Origin: Cupriavidus alkaliphilus
Lineage (GTDB): Bacteria > Pseudomonadota > Gammaproteobacteria > Burkholderiales > Burkholderiaceae
Assembly: GCF_900094595.1 (NCBI RefSeq)
Contig: NZ_FMAD01000003.1
Location: 1 to 64,000, forward strand
Direction of reading: 5' to 3'
DNA: 64,000 bases
Under the pieces are notes generated by a model. The model saw nothing but the letters and a program-made list of their open reading frames with translations. It had not been told where the DNA came from and did no database searches. Position numbers and translations under genes: made by a program. Each line of letters begins with the position of its first letter. Positions within the stretch are counted from its first letter, which is position 1. Of this stretch, positions 53,459 to 62,786 are shown in pieces.

Positions 53459-54687
53459 TACGGCGTCCCCTTGAGCGATGGCGCCGCGTCGAGCGGCGCC
53501 GGCGCGGCCGGCACCGCCAGCTTCTGGCTGAACAGTTGCGCCAGGCCTTGCGTAATCTCGCGGCCCAGCCGCGCCGAACGCTTGAACTGCGCCGCGCCCA
53601 GCGAGCGCGCGTAGGTGAGCCTTTCGATCACGTCGTCAGCGCCGGCACTCTGCCGCACCGCGAAATCGCCGCGCCCGCTCAGCTTGAAGAACGACGCGAC
53701 CTTGGTGTCCCAGACGATGCCGACGGAAGGCACGCCGAAGCTGAAGGCGATGATGTTGGCGTGCATGCGGTGCCCGACCATGCTGTGGCAGCCCGCGATG
53801 ATCGATGCCAGCTCCGCCGGGGACCTGGGCAGCATGTAGTCCACGCCGTCCGCAACCGCCGCACCCAGCCGGCTCCTGACCGTGGCCGCGGCGAGATTGT
53901 CTTCCTCGGCGCCGTTGGTGAACAGCACCACGCGCTGTCCGCCCTGGCGCAGCTTGTGCACCAGTTCCACGAACATGCCCAGCCCGGCGCCCTGCTCCGA
54001 TACGGCGACGAGGTCCGCGTTGTAGTGCAGCGATTCGACGTCCGAGACGCAGATCCCCACGTCCCAGCGCTTCTCCAGCCCGTGCTCCGCATACAGCGAC
54101 GAACTCAGGATGGCGGGATCGGGAATGATGGCGACATCGCAAGGCTCGCCCGCGCCAAGGCCGACGATATTGCGCCGCGAGCTTTCATCCCGCACCGAAA
54201 CGAATTGCGGCGCCGCCAGCGCGAAGAAGCGCGACACCAGGTAGCGCCCCAGGCGCGACCAGCCGGCCGCCACGCCCACCGACACCAGCGCGACCTTCGC
54301 GTTACTGCCAAGGCAGCGGGCCAGCAGGTAGAGCTTGAGGGGAAAGTTCAGGTCCACGTCGCACAGCAACTGGCCGCCGCCGACCACCACCATATCCGCA
54401 TCGGCCAGCTGCTGCTGCCAGCGGGTGCGCCATTGCCGCCGGTATTTCAGCCAGATGGCAGCGGTCAGCACCGGCACCCGGGCCCAGCCAGGCAGCCGCG
54501 AGAAGAGCCGCATCAGGCGACCCTTCTTCAGCGAGTTTTCGCCCAGCCGGGTGCGCCCGGCGATGTCCAGGAAGCTGACCCGGCAATCCGGCACCGCCTG
54601 GCGGATCAGGTGGGCCAGCGTTTCGGCGATCACCGCATCGCCGAGGTTGTCACTGTATGGCACCGCGCATATGACGACGTGCTTCAT
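53458..54687 (-). CDS. Polysaccharide pyruvyl transferase family protein
   Basis: The 409-residue protein starts at ATG 54687 (a GTG lies seven codons before). Family features are the N-terminal CAVPYSDNLGDAVIAETLAHLI and the central VVVGGGQLLCD. Further on come VSVGVAAGWSRLG and MVGHRMHANIIAFSFGVPSVGIVWDTKVASFF, the PS_pyruv_trans C-terminal signature. It transfers pyruvate from phosphoenolpyruvate to a sugar as a ketal, which makes the polymer acidic. It overlaps the polymerase gene by 38 nt. Confidence 0.88.
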   Translation of the reverse strand: MKHVVICAVPYSDNLGDAVIAETLAHLIRQAVPDCRVSFLDIAGRTRLGENSLKKGRLMRLFSRLPGWARVPVLTAAIWLKYRRQWRTRWQQQLADADMVVVGGGQLLCDVDLNFPLKLYLLARCLGSNAKVALVSVGVAAGWSRLGRYLVSRFFALAAPQFVSVRDESSRRNIVGLGAGEPCDVAIIPDPAILSSSLYAEHGLEKRWDVGICVSDVESLHYNADLVAVSEQGAGLGMFVELVHKLRQGGQRVVLFTNGAEEDNLAAATVRSRLGAAVADGVDYMLPRSPAELASIIAGCHSMVGHRMHANIIAFSFGVPSVGIVWDTKVASFFKLSGRGDFAVRQSAGADDVIERLTYARSLGAAQFKRSARLGREITQGLAQLFSQKLAVPAAPAPLDAAPSLKGTP

Positions 54688-55729
54688 CTTGTTTGGCCGG
54701 CAAGGCACTTAGCAAAGGGATGAGGAACAAGCTGACCGAGGTGAGATGGCGAACATAGCTGCCCAGGTCCGGCTCGAAGATAAACTGCACCAGGATATGC
54801 GCCACCACCAGCGTGGCGAACCAGCGGCGCTTGCGCCCGGCCTCGGTCGCCGCCGGCGTGCCGGACAAGCCGCGCAGCGCCACGCGCAGGATCGCGGCAT
54901 GCATCAGCATCATGGCCAGGTCGACCGGGGCGCGGAAGCTGATCACCGGCAGCACGAACATCACCGCCGCGTACAGGTAGTTGACAATGAAATTCACACC
55001 GGATGTGGGCGGGTACAGGTTCCAGATCATGGTGCGGTTGTCGCTGCCGATGCTCAGCGCATAGTTGTTCGAGATATCCCGCGGCGACTGCAGGATAAAC
55101 AGGATCTCGGACGGCGCCACCAGGATCGCGCCCACCACGCAGGCCAGCACGATGGCCTTCCATGCCGGCGACAGCCGCGCCGACGCGCGGATGCCCAGCG
55201 CCAGCACCAGGATCATCGCGTAGTAGTTGCGGATGAAGAGCGCGTAGCAGCCGTACAGCACCATGGTCATGACCACCAGCGCGCGGTACGACACGCCGCG
55301 CGACATCCCGCCCATGACCAGCACGATCGACATCGCGATCACCACGGTCTCCTTGCCCGGCGACAGCAGGTTCAGCAGCATGCAGGGCAGCACGAACAGC
55401 CAGCGCGTGGCGAGGTCGCGCAGGCTCGCCAACCGGCTCGACGCCAGCGCAAGATAGGCCACGCCGACCGTGGCGGTGACGACATTCACATACTCCGCCC
55501 CGAACACCGAGAACACTTTGGCGGTGGCGGCGAACGAATCGTCAAGGTCGGTCGAGCCGCTGACCAGGAATTCCAGCATCTTGTTGGAATCGGTGACCCA
55601 TTTTTCCGGCAGCGAGTCGCGCCCGAAGAAATAGATCGTCAGGTACAGCAGGCTCAGCACCAGGCTCGCCACCGTGGCCAGCCCGCGCTCGGCCAAGACC
55701 CAGTCGCGGTCCAGTCTCGCGGCTTGCAT
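54650..55729 (-). CDS. Putative Wzy-type polysaccharide polymerase
   Basis: The 359-residue protein has about ten predicted membrane segments and a large loop near the middle to C-terminal half (SPRDISNNYALSIGSDNRTMIWNLYPPTSG), the typical look of Wzy polymerases. Sequence conservation in this class is low, so the call depends on topology and on its place between wzc and the pyruvyl transferase gene. Its start lies three nt after the wzc stop. Confidence 0.7.
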   Translation of the reverse strand: MQAARLDRDWVLAERGLATVASLVLSLLYLTIYFFGRDSLPEKWVTDSNKMLEFLVSGSTDLDDSFAATAKVFSVFGAEYVNVVTATVGVAYLALASSRLASLRDLATRWLFVLPCMLLNLLSPGKETVVIAMSIVLVMGGMSRGVSYRALVVMTMVLYGCYALFIRNYYAMILVLALGIRASARLSPAWKAIVLACVVGAILVAPSEILFILQSPRDISNNYALSIGSDNRTMIWNLYPPTSGVNFIVNYLYAAVMFVLPVISFRAPVDLAMMLMHAAILRVALRGLSGTPAATEAGRKRRWFATLVVAHILVQFIFEPDLGSYVRHLTSVSLFLIPLLSALPAKQDEARRHMRGAIQ

Positions 55730-55732
55730 GGC

Positions 55733-57967
55733 TTACGCCTTCTCGCTCTGCGAGTAGCCGTAGTAGGCATAGCGATAGCGCCCGTACTTGGAGCCATAGC
55801 CGTAGCGGAAGGCGTTGGGGTCGAGGCCGTTGAAGATCACTCCCTTCACGCTCACGTTGACCTGCCCCAGCTGCTTGGCGCATTCCGAGATCTCGCCGAT
55901 CGAGCTCTTGCCGAAACGCGTCACCAGGAACACCGTGGCGCAACGCTCGGCCAGGATCGCGGCATCGGCGACGGCCAGCACCGGCGGGCTGTCGATCATC
56001 AGCATGTCGTAGCGCGCGCTGAGCTCTTCCAGCAGCCTGACCATGCGCTCCTTCAGCATCAGTTCGGCCGGATTCGGCGGAATCGTCCCCGTGCCGATAA
56101 AGTCCAGTCCCTGCACCACGTTGCGGTGGATCACGTCTTCCAGCGACAGCTTGCCGGCCAGCACGTCGGACAAACCCGGCTCGCGGTCCTTGCCGAAGTA
56201 CTGGTTCAGGTAGCCCTTGCGCATGTCGGCGTCGACCAGCAGCACGCGCTTGCCGCCGGAGGCCATCAGCGCGGCCAGGTTGACCGAGACAAAGGACTTG
56301 CCCACGCCGGCGGTGGCACCGGTCAGCAGCACGCGGTTGTTGGGCGCATCCAGCATGGCGAACTGCAGCGAGGTGCGCAGGCTGCGCAGGCTTTCCACCG
56401 AGGGCTCGTTGGGGAAGCGGTCGGCCAGCAGATAGTGGCCACGCTTGCGCGCCTGGATGTCCTTGCTGATGGTGAGCTGGTGTTCGGACTGGGGCACCGT
56501 CGCGTAGACGTTGAGCCCGGTGTGTTCCTCGATGTCCTTGGGGTCGGTGATGCCGCCATACAGGGCATTGCGCACAAAGGCCACCACGGCCCCCGCCAGC
56601 ACGCCAAGCACTGCCGCCAGCACGATCACCAGCGCCTTCTTCGGCTTGACCGGCTCCTCGGGCACCGGCGAGGTGTCGACCAGCCGCACGCTGCCGACCT
56701 TGCCCGCCTTCACCAGCTTGAGCTGCTGCATATTGTTCAGCATGCCGACATAGAGGTCGTTGTTGACCTGCACGTCGCGCATCAGGCGCACGGTATCCTG
56801 CTCCAGCGTCGGCAGGGTCTTGACCCGGCCAGCGACCGCTCCCACCTTGGCGGCAAGCGCGGCAATCTGCTTGTCGATGGCCTGCATCGACGGGTGGCCC
56901 GGCGCAAAGCGCGTCACCAGCTCGGCGCGCTTCTGCTTGAGTTCCAGCAGCGAGGTTTCGGCGGTCACGCTCTCCTGCAGGAAGGCCTTGCCCTCTTCGC
57001 TCAGGTTGAAGGTGCCGCGCTCGTTGCGCATGGCGTTGTACTTCACTTCCGCGCGCTCGAGCTCGCCCTTCAGCTGCGGCAGCAGGTTATTGAGGAACAG
57101 CAGCGATTTTTCCGCTTCGGCGGCCTTGCGGTTGATGTTCTGCGCCACGTATTCGTCGCCGATCTCGTTCAGGATCGCCGCCGTCAGCCTGGCGTCATTG
57201 CCTTCCAGCGAAGCCCCGATCACGCCGCTCTGCTTGCCCTTCTCCGCGATGTTCAGCTGCTGCTGCAGCTGCTCCAGCGTCTTCAGCCGCGACTGGCGCA
57301 CCAGGTTGAAGGCAATGCCAGGCTTGGCCTTCAGCGCCGTCACCAGCAGCCGGATCTCGCCCACCGCATGGCTGGCCTCGACCACTTCGCCGACGCGGCC
57401 GACGATGGGCTTGTCCAGGCTGCTCTGCTCGAGCCGGTAGCGGCCATCGCCCAGGCTCACCAGCAGGAAGTTCTCGCCTTGCAGCGCCTCGGGCACGTCG
57501 AAGGTCGGCACCTCGATCGATTCACCGGCCCACGCATAGCCGCCCATGCCGAACAGGCCGGGTTCGGACAGCCCCTTCGACTGGCTGGCGATCCACGGCC
57601 CGACCAGCGGAAAATACTTGGGCTTGGCATCGATATAGAGCCGCAGGTTGTCGACCGCCTTGCCGACCACCATGCGCGAGCGCAGGATCTCGATTTCCGC
57701 GGTCGCCTGCGTCTTGACGTCGAACAGCGACGAGACATCGCCCAGCAGGCCGTTGGGACTGTTCTGGCTGTCCTCGACCTGCACCATGATGTTGGCCTCG
57801 TACACCGGACGCGCCAGGAACGCATAGGCAACCCCCAGCATCAGGACGGCAAAGGCAATGGCCGCGATCAGCCAGCGGTTTGCCACCAGCACGTCGAGGT
57901 AGCGGACGACGGCAATCTCGTCCGACTGGGCCGGCGCCGCGACGGGAAGATAAGTGGACTGGTTCAT
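55733..57967 (-). CDS. wzc: Polysaccharide co-polymerase and BY-kinase (Wzc/EpsB type)
   Basis: The 744-residue inner-membrane protein has a Wzz domain with TM segments near 32-50 and 450-470 (KKALVIVLAAVLGVLAGAVVAFV), a coiled periplasmic region in between, and a cytosolic tyrosine kinase. Walker A is GATAGVGKS (550-558), Walker A' VLLVDADMRK (576-585) and Walker B LMIDSPP (D659). The C-terminus holds eight tyrosines within residues 722-738 (YGYGSKYGRYRYAYYGYS) for autophosphorylation. It controls chain length and export with Wza and Wzb. The Y-rich tail is complete. Confidence 0.93.
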   Translation of the reverse strand: MNQSTYLPVAAPAQSDEIAVVRYLDVLVANRWLIAAIAFAVLMLGVAYAFLARPVYEANIMVQVEDSQNSPNGLLGDVSSLFDVKTQATAEIEILRSRMVVGKAVDNLRLYIDAKPKYFPLVGPWIASQSKGLSEPGLFGMGGYAWAGESIEVPTFDVPEALQGENFLLVSLGDGRYRLEQSSLDKPIVGRVGEVVEASHAVGEIRLLVTALKAKPGIAFNLVRQSRLKTLEQLQQQLNIAEKGKQSGVIGASLEGNDARLTAAILNEIGDEYVAQNINRKAAEAEKSLLFLNNLLPQLKGELERAEVKYNAMRNERGTFNLSEEGKAFLQESVTAETSLLELKQKRAELVTRFAPGHPSMQAIDKQIAALAAKVGAVAGRVKTLPTLEQDTVRLMRDVQVNNDLYVGMLNNMQQLKLVKAGKVGSVRLVDTSPVPEEPVKPKKALVIVLAAVLGVLAGAVVAFVRNALYGGITDPKDIEEHTGLNVYATVPQSEHQLTISKDIQARKRGHYLLADRFPNEPSVESLRSLRTSLQFAMLDAPNNRVLLTGATAGVGKSFVSVNLAALMASGGKRVLLVDADMRKGYLNQYFGKDREPGLSDVLAGKLSLEDVIHRNVVQGLDFIGTGTIPPNPAELMLKERMVRLLEELSARYDMLMIDSPPVLAVADAAILAERCATVFLVTRFGKSSIGEISECAKQLGQVNVSVKGVIFNGLDPNAFRYGYGSKYGRYRYAYYGYSQSEKA

Positions 57968-57988
57968 GGCAGGCAGGACAGTATCGGT

Positions 57989-58426
57989 TTAACCCAGGGC
58001 CCGGATGCGCGGCACCCAGGACTCCACGCCGCGCTGGATCAGTTGCAGCGCGCTCTCGAATGCCGCACGGGGCTGGCGGTAAGGGTCTGGCACATCGAAT
58101 TTTTCCAGCTCGCCCAGGCGGAATACCCTTCCGGTGGTCGCCGGATGCAGGCGCTGGATCTCCTGCCGCTGCGCGCCGTCCATCACCAGTATCAGGTCCG
58201 CGCGCCGGATCAGCACGTGATTGAGCTGCTGCGCCCGGTGCCCGGATATGTCCACGCCCTGGCGGCTCATCAGGTCCACCGCATGCGGATCCGCGGCGTG
58301 CCCGGACAGCGCGCCGAGGCCGGCCGAGACCACCTCGCCCTCGGGCAGCGCCTGCCTGAGCAGGCCCTGTGCCATCGGGCTGCGGCAGATATTGCCGATG
58401 CAGACCACGAGTACGGTCTTGATCAT
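57989..58426 (-). CDS. wzb: Low-molecular-weight protein tyrosine phosphatase (Wzb/EpsP type)
   Basis: The 145-residue cytosolic phosphatase has the P-loop C9-IGNIC-R15-S (CIGNICRS) and the general acid D114 in DVPDPYRQ. It would dephosphorylate the Wzc tyrosine tail. Its ATG overlaps the wza stop by 4 nt and it is followed 21 nt later by wzc, the epsA-epsP-epsB order known from Ralstonia. Confidence 0.93.
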   Translation of the reverse strand: MIKTVLVVCIGNICRSPMAQGLLRQALPEGEVVSAGLGALSGHAADPHAVDLMSRQGVDISGHRAQQLNHVLIRRADLILVMDGAQRQEIQRLHPATTGRVFRLGELEKFDVPDPYRQPRAAFESALQLIQRGVESWVPRIRALG

Positions 58427-59562
58427 TTGACGGCGTTCGCGGTGGACGTGAAGAAGTTGCCGCTCGGCACCAGCTGGTTGATCACGCGGCTCCAGCGCAC
58501 CACGCCCGCGGCATCGACATAGACCACGTCGCGCGGCTTCAGCTCGAAGGCCTCGGCCAGGGCAAACGCGACCGGTGACTTGCCGTCGAGGTGGAACACC
58601 TCGGCCTGCCCGTCGGCGGCTTTGCGAATTACGTAGAGCTCCTTGGCGTTGGCCGAATTGGGGTTCAGGCCGCCGGCTTCACCGATCGCTTCGCTGAGCG
58701 TGAGCCGGCCATTGCGCGGCATCACCGGCGTCGGCTTGACGACTTCGCCGGTCACGAAGACCTTGCTGTCCTCGCGCTGCTCCACGCGCACGATGTCCCC
58801 GTTGCGCAGCAGGATGCGCGCCGGGTCGATGCCTTGCTGCAGCAGCGCCGGCAGGCTGACGTAGTAGGTCTTGCCCTCGCGCGAGATGCGGATGCGGCTG
58901 TTGTCGCCGGTCAGCACGTTGATGCCGCCGGCGCGGTTGAGCGCCTCGACCAGCGTCATCGGCACGTCGTCGATATTCTGCGGACCCGGCGTCTTGACTT
59001 CGCCGTCGAGGTAGACCCGCTTGCTGCGAAACGCCAGCACGCGCACCGTGACCTGCGGCATCGTGACCACCGGCTTGAGCTGGGTACTCAGCTGCCCGCG
59101 GATCTGGTCCGGCGTCTGGCCGAGCACCTTGAGCACGCCGGCGTAGGGAAACTGGATGGTGCCGGCCGGGCTCACCACGTAGCCCGGAATGTTGGCCGCG
59201 CCGCTGTAGCTGGGGATCTCGTAGGCGGCGCCGATCGAGTAGGTCTGCGTGGGGAACACCAGTTCCGGGTGATCCCACACCACGATCGAGAGAATGTCGC
59301 CGACCCCCACGGTATAGGGCCCGGGCTCGCCGAACAAGGCCTCGACGCCAGCGTTCGCGGGCGGCGTGGCGGCCTTCAGCGTGCGCACCAGCGCCGGCGT
59401 GATCTGCGTGACCTTGGGCACCGACTCCGGGTCTTCCGGATCCAGCGGGCGCTGCGGATCGAAGCGCATGCCCGGCGCCAGCGCGCACGATGCCAGCAAC
59501 GGAACGATCCCCAGGCACATGACGGCCCTGCCAAACCTCAAGCTGCTTGAAAGCTTTAGCAC
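58423..59562 (-). CDS. wza: Outer-membrane polysaccharide export lipoprotein (Wza/EpsA type)
   Basis: The preferred start is GTG 59562, giving MLKLSSSLRFGRAVMCLG and the lipobox LASC with acylated C26; the frame opens at 59598. The 379-residue protein has the poly-export domain (about 80-165: GPYTVGVGDILSIVVWDHPEL) and two SLBB-type repeats (VYLDGEVKTPGPQNIDDVPMTL; VFVTGEVVKPTPVMPRNGRLTL), with a C-terminal amphipathic segment (VVRWSRVINQLVPSG). It forms the octameric export channel. It is the first gene of the seven-gene minus-strand operon. Confidence 0.92.
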   Translation of the reverse strand: MLKLSSSLRFGRAVMCLGIVPLLASCALAPGMRFDPQRPLDPEDPESVPKVTQITPALVRTLKAATPPANAGVEALFGEPGPYTVGVGDILSIVVWDHPELVFPTQTYSIGAAYEIPSYSGAANIPGYVVSPAGTIQFPYAGVLKVLGQTPDQIRGQLSTQLKPVVTMPQVTVRVLAFRSKRVYLDGEVKTPGPQNIDDVPMTLVEALNRAGGINVLTGDNSRIRISREGKTYYVSLPALLQQGIDPARILLRNGDIVRVEQREDSKVFVTGEVVKPTPVMPRNGRLTLSEAIGEAGGLNPNSANAKELYVIRKAADGQAEVFHLDGKSPVAFALAEAFELKPRDVVYVDAAGVVRWSRVINQLVPSGNFFTSTANAVK

Positions 59563-60057
59563 TCTCGATGATTCCCTTGTTTGCAAGAAGACCCGCATGG
59601 CCCGCCGCCACCCTGTCGTAACGCACAGCGGTGACCCCGCTGGTCCGGCATGGCACCCGGGGGTGCCTGTCCGCTTGTCTGCACGGCTGCGGAACTGAAC
59701 CTGGCGGTGTTGACTGGTTGTGCCCGGCGCGCTGGGCGCGCTCTTTTCTGCACTGCGTCATCCGTAAATGACCGGCGAAGTTTATGGCTCGCGGGACTAC
59801 ATCTTCAAGGCGCGGCCGGCGTTTTTACCAAGTTTCCGATCCCCCCATCGGAGTGGAAACGAATTCCGTCCCAACGCGTGAGGGGTACCGCGGGTGGTGC
59901 GACGCAGCACAATCGCGGGTGGCACCCCGTGCCGACTTAAGGGTGTAGGCGATTGATTCCCTGTTGCGCCTACACCCTCTTTCTTTGCCGGCGGATGAAG
60001 GCAGGCCTCGCCGCCATCGCACCGAGCATTGCCGAACCTTTGAAGGGAACCACTGAA
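59563..60057. other. Divergent control region between wza and galU
   Basis: About 495 nt separate the start codons. No gene is seen. Near 59832-59860 GTTTCC and GGAAAC enclose a nested CCGAT-CCCCCC-ATCGG hairpin. No confident -35/-10 pair was found on either strand. The length suggests regulated promoters for both the export operon and galU. Confidence 0.4.
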
Positions 60058-60954
60058 ATGACAAGTCGCGTTAGCAAGGCCGTCTTCCCGGTCGCAGGCC
60101 TGGGCACCCGCTTCCTGCCGGCCACCAAGGCCAGCCCCAAGGAAATGCTGCCGGTGGTGGACAAGCCGCTGATCCAGTACGCCGTGGAAGAAGCCATGGC
60201 CGCCGGCATCACCGAGATGATCTTCGTCACCGGCCGCTCCAAGCGCGCCATCGAAGACCACTTCGACAAGGCCTTCGAACTGGAAGTGGAGCTCGAAGCC
60301 AAGAACAAGCGCGCGCTGCTGGACGTGGTGCGCTCGATCAAGCCCGCCAACGTCGAATGCTTCTACGTGCGCCAGTCCGAAGCGCTGGGCCTGGGCCATG
60401 CGGTGCTGTGCGCGGCCAAGCTGGTGGGCGACGCCCCGTTCGCGGTGATGCTGGCCGACGACCTGATCGACGGCAACCCGCCGGTGATGAAGCAGATGGT
60501 CGATGCCTACGACCACTACAACTGCTCGGTGCTGGGGGTCGAAGAAATCCTGCCGGAGCAGAGCCGCTCCTACGGCGTGGTCGAGGGCCGCGAGTGGGGC
60601 GAAGGCGTGATCAAGGTCTCGGGCATCGTCGAGAAGCCCGCGCCCGAAGAGGCCCCGTCCAACCTCGGCGTGGTCGGCCGCTACATCCTGACGCCGCGCA
60701 TCTTCGACCACCTGCGCGCACTGAAGCCCGGCGCCGGCGGCGAGTTCCAGCTCACCGACGCGATCCAGTCGCTGCTGAGCCAGGAACAGGTGCTGGCCTA
60801 TCGCTACCAGGGCACGCGCTATGACTGCGGCAGCAAGCTGGGCTACCTGAAGGCGACCGTCGAGTACGCGCTCAAGCACCAGGAAACCGGCGCGCAGTTC
60901 CGCAGCTACCTGGAGCAGCGCGAGCCTCAGCTGTTCCACAGCCTGGCGGCCTGA
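60058..60954 (+). CDS. galU: UTP-glucose-1-phosphate uridylyltransferase GalU
   Basis: The start at 60058 has GAAGGGA upstream. The 298-residue enzyme makes UDP-glucose. Signature segments are [37 protein letters not shown] (about 9-45), MLADDLIDG and [10 protein letters not shown] related GalF-type protein is possible but the active-site segments look intact. It supplies the donor used by the phosphotransferase and probably other glycans, which explains its place beside the EPS locus. Confidence 0.93.
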   Translation: MTSRVSKAVFPVAGLGTRFLPATKASPKEMLPVVDKPLIQYAVEEAMAAGITEMIFVTGRSKRAIEDHFDKAFELEVELEAKNKRALLDVVRSIKPANVECFYVRQSEALGLGHAVLCAAKLVGDAPFAVMLADDLIDGNPPVMKQMVDAYDHYNCSVLGVEEILPEQSRSYGVVEGREWGEGVIKVSGIVEKPAPEEAPSNLGVVGRYILTPRIFDHLRALKPGAGGEFQLTDAIQSLLSQEQVLAYRYQGTRYDCGSKLGYLKATVEYALKHQETGAQFRSYLEQREPQLFHSLAA

Positions 60955-61011
60955 CGGTCCCCTGCTTCGCGCCCCCTTCGAACCGCACAGCAACCACAAG
61001 GCAGCCGCCAC

Positions 61012-61827
61012 ATGATCGACTGGATCCACCTGGGCAAGGCATTCTTTCTCGGCCTGCTCGAGGGCCTGACCGAATTCCTGCCCATTTCGAGCACCGGGCA
61101 CCTGATCCTGGTGGGCGACTGGATCGGCTTCACCTCGCACGAGGCGCGCGTGTTCGACGTGGTGATCCAGCTGGGCGCGATCCTCGCCGTGTGCTGGCTG
61201 TACCGTGCCAAGATCACGGACCTGTGCGAGGGCGTGGTGCGGCGCGACCCCGACGCACTGCGCTTCGCCACCGCGGTGCTGGTCGCCTTCCTGCCCGCCG
61301 CGATCATCGGCGCGCTGCTCATCGGCCCCATCAAGCACCACCTCTTCGATCCGGCCGTGGTTGCCGCCGCCCTGATCGCGGGCGGGCTGGTCATCCTCTG
61401 GGTCGAGCGCCGCAGCGCCGTGCCGCGCATCCACGCCATCGAAGACTTCGGCTGGAAACAGGCCATCGGCATCGGCTTCGCCCAGTGCGTGGCGATGATC
61501 CCCGGCACGTCACGCTCCGGCGCCACCATCATCGGCGGCATGCTGTCAGGCGTATCGCGGCAGGCAGCGACCGAGTTCTCCTTCTTCCTCGCCATCCCCA
61601 CCATGCTCGGCGCCGCCACCTACGATGCCATGCGCCACTACCACCTGCTCAGCCTGCAGGACATCTGGTCGATTGCTGCCGGCTTCACCGCCGCCTTCCT
61701 CTCCGCGCTCTTTGTCGTCAATGCGCTGGTGCGGCTGGTGGCGCGGCATTCGCTGCGGGTGTTTGCGTGGTATCGGATCGGGCTGGGGGTGGTGATCGGG
61801 GTGGTGAGTTTGGGGTGGTCGTTTTGA
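61012..61827 (+). CDS. uppP: Undecaprenyl-diphosphatase UppP (BacA)
   Basis: The 271-residue membrane enzyme recycles undecaprenyl pyrophosphate to the monophosphate carrier. The active-site segments are LEGLTEFLPISSTGHLIL (about 16-33) and IPGTSRSGATIIGGML (about 163-178), both complete. It has about eight membrane segments. It follows galU by 57 nt on the same strand, so both may be co-transcribed, feeding precursor and carrier to the polysaccharide system. Loss of such enzymes raises bacitracin sensitivity. Confidence 0.93.
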   Translation: MIDWIHLGKAFFLGLLEGLTEFLPISSTGHLILVGDWIGFTSHEARVFDVVIQLGAILAVCWLYRAKITDLCEGVVRRDPDALRFATAVLVAFLPAAIIGALLIGPIKHHLFDPAVVAAALIAGGLVILWVERRSAVPRIHAIEDFGWKQAIGIGFAQCVAMIPGTSRSGATIIGGMLSGVSRQAATEFSFFLAIPTMLGAATYDAMRHYHLLSLQDIWSIAAGFTAAFLSALFVVNALVRLVARHSLRVFAWYRIGLGVVIGVVSLGWSF

Positions 61828-61863
61828 GTTGGGGGCACTCGCGACGAATGGCGGCATCGTTGG

Positions 61864-62283
61864 CTACTGGTGCGCCCAAGGATTGATCACCGTAAGGCCG
61901 GCTGCCTCGAACGGGCTGGTATCGCGGGTGGCCACGATAAATCCCCTGGAGGCGGCAACGGCGCCAATATACCCATCAGGCGTCGGAAAGCCCTTTCCTG
62001 CCGTGCGGGCCTTTACCGCTAGTTCGGCATAATGACGAGCCGCTTCAGTATCGAACGCCAGCAAGCGCTCGGCAAACAACGCTATCAAGCCGTCCAAGGC
62101 TTCACCCAGGGCCTTCTTGCGCTTACCGTCCGGCAGCGCACCGATGCCGAACAGCAGCTCGGCCAGCGTCACACTCGACAGATACAGAGTTTCCGCCACC
62201 TGCTCATTCAGCCAGGCGCGTACGGCCGGATCGGGTTCCGCCTTCATCGCCTCGGAAACGACATTCGTATCGAGGACGATCAT
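61864..62283 (-). CDS. VapC-type PIN domain toxin
   Basis: The 139-residue protein has the PIN-domain acidic set: D5 (VLDTNVVSE), E42 (LAELLFG), D103 (TPDGYIGA) and D121 (ATRDTSPFEAAGL). It resembles FitB/VapC toxins, which cut tRNA or other RNA. Its ATG overlaps the antitoxin stop by 4 nt, the standard arrangement. All catalytic residues are present. Confidence 0.92.
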   Translation of the reverse strand: MIVLDTNVVSEAMKAEPDPAVRAWLNEQVAETLYLSSVTLAELLFGIGALPDGKRKKALGEALDGLIALFAERLLAFDTEAARHYAELAVKARTAGKGFPTPDGYIGAVAASRGFIVATRDTSPFEAAGLTVINPWAHQ

Positions 62284-62534
62284 TCAAACCTCATCGGCTC
62301 TGCTGACACCTTGTCGCGTACCTTGTCCAATTCTGCGAAATCCTCATTCGTCAGCCCGGCGCGACGACCCAGAGCCGCCAACGCATCGCCTATGCGGACG
62401 CGCTGGTCGGACTTCACCGCACGCTCGAGAATCTCGCGGACTTCTGCCTCGGTGCTGCGGCCATGCTCGGCGGCCCGCAAGCGCAGAGCGCGATGTACCG
62501 CATCCGGCACATTTCTCACTGTCAGGATGGCCAT
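62280..62534 (-). CDS. FitA/VapB-type ribbon-helix-helix antitoxin
   Basis: GAGGTGG precedes the ATG at 62534. The 84-residue protein has an N-terminal ribbon-helix-helix (about 2-38: ILTVRNVPDAVHRALRLRAAEHGRSTEAEVREIL) that matches FitA, and a C-terminal toxin-binding part. It should neutralise the PIN toxin and repress the promoter just upstream. Confidence 0.9.
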   Translation of the reverse strand: MAILTVRNVPDAVHRALRLRAAEHGRSTEAEVREILERAVKSDQRVRIGDALAALGRRAGLTNEDFAELDKVRDKVSAEPMRFE

Positions 62535-62543
62535 AGTCCACCT

Positions 62544-62595
62544 CATTCATGCCTTCATTGACTGCAAATTTACGCAAATGACAGCATGAATGCAA
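62544..62595 (-). promoter_or_regulatory. Promoter and operator of the PIN toxin-antitoxin pair
   Basis: On the minus strand TTGCAT (62595-62590) and TAAATT (62572-62567) are 17 nt apart. CATTCATGC (62544-62552) and GCATGAATG (62584-62592) are perfect inverted 9-bp repeats that straddle the -10 and overlap the -35, as expected for autorepression by the RHH antitoxin. Confidence 0.65.
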
Positions 62596-62739
62596 GGGCC
62601 ATTGTGCTGCCATCAACGTTCCAGCCGTAGCGGCCAGCCTCGCGGAGCAGTATTCGTTGAGCAGCTAAGACGAATGAATGCGGGAACTTGGTTCAGTTGA
62701 CTCCCCTTCGGCCAGCCTGGACAATCGCCCCCTTGGGTT

Positions 62740-62786
62740 ACGTTTGATGCACATGAGTTTACATATCAAACGTTCCTCCATACTAT
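62740..62786 (+). promoter_or_regulatory. Candidate promoter and inverted repeat upstream of jetA
   Basis: TTTACA (62758-62763) and TACTAT (62781-62786) with a 17-nt spacer form a promoter about 187 nt before jetA. ACGTTTGAT (62740-62748) and ATCAAACGT (62765-62773) are perfect 9-bp inverted arms around the -35. The 438-nt gap between the antitoxin and jetA shows no gene otherwise. Confidence 0.55.

Noticed and set aside
54746..58522. 1258-codon open frame on the plus strand across the EPS operon
   Set aside because: It mirrors wzy, wzc and wzb in a GC-rich phase and has no recognisable domain or start site.
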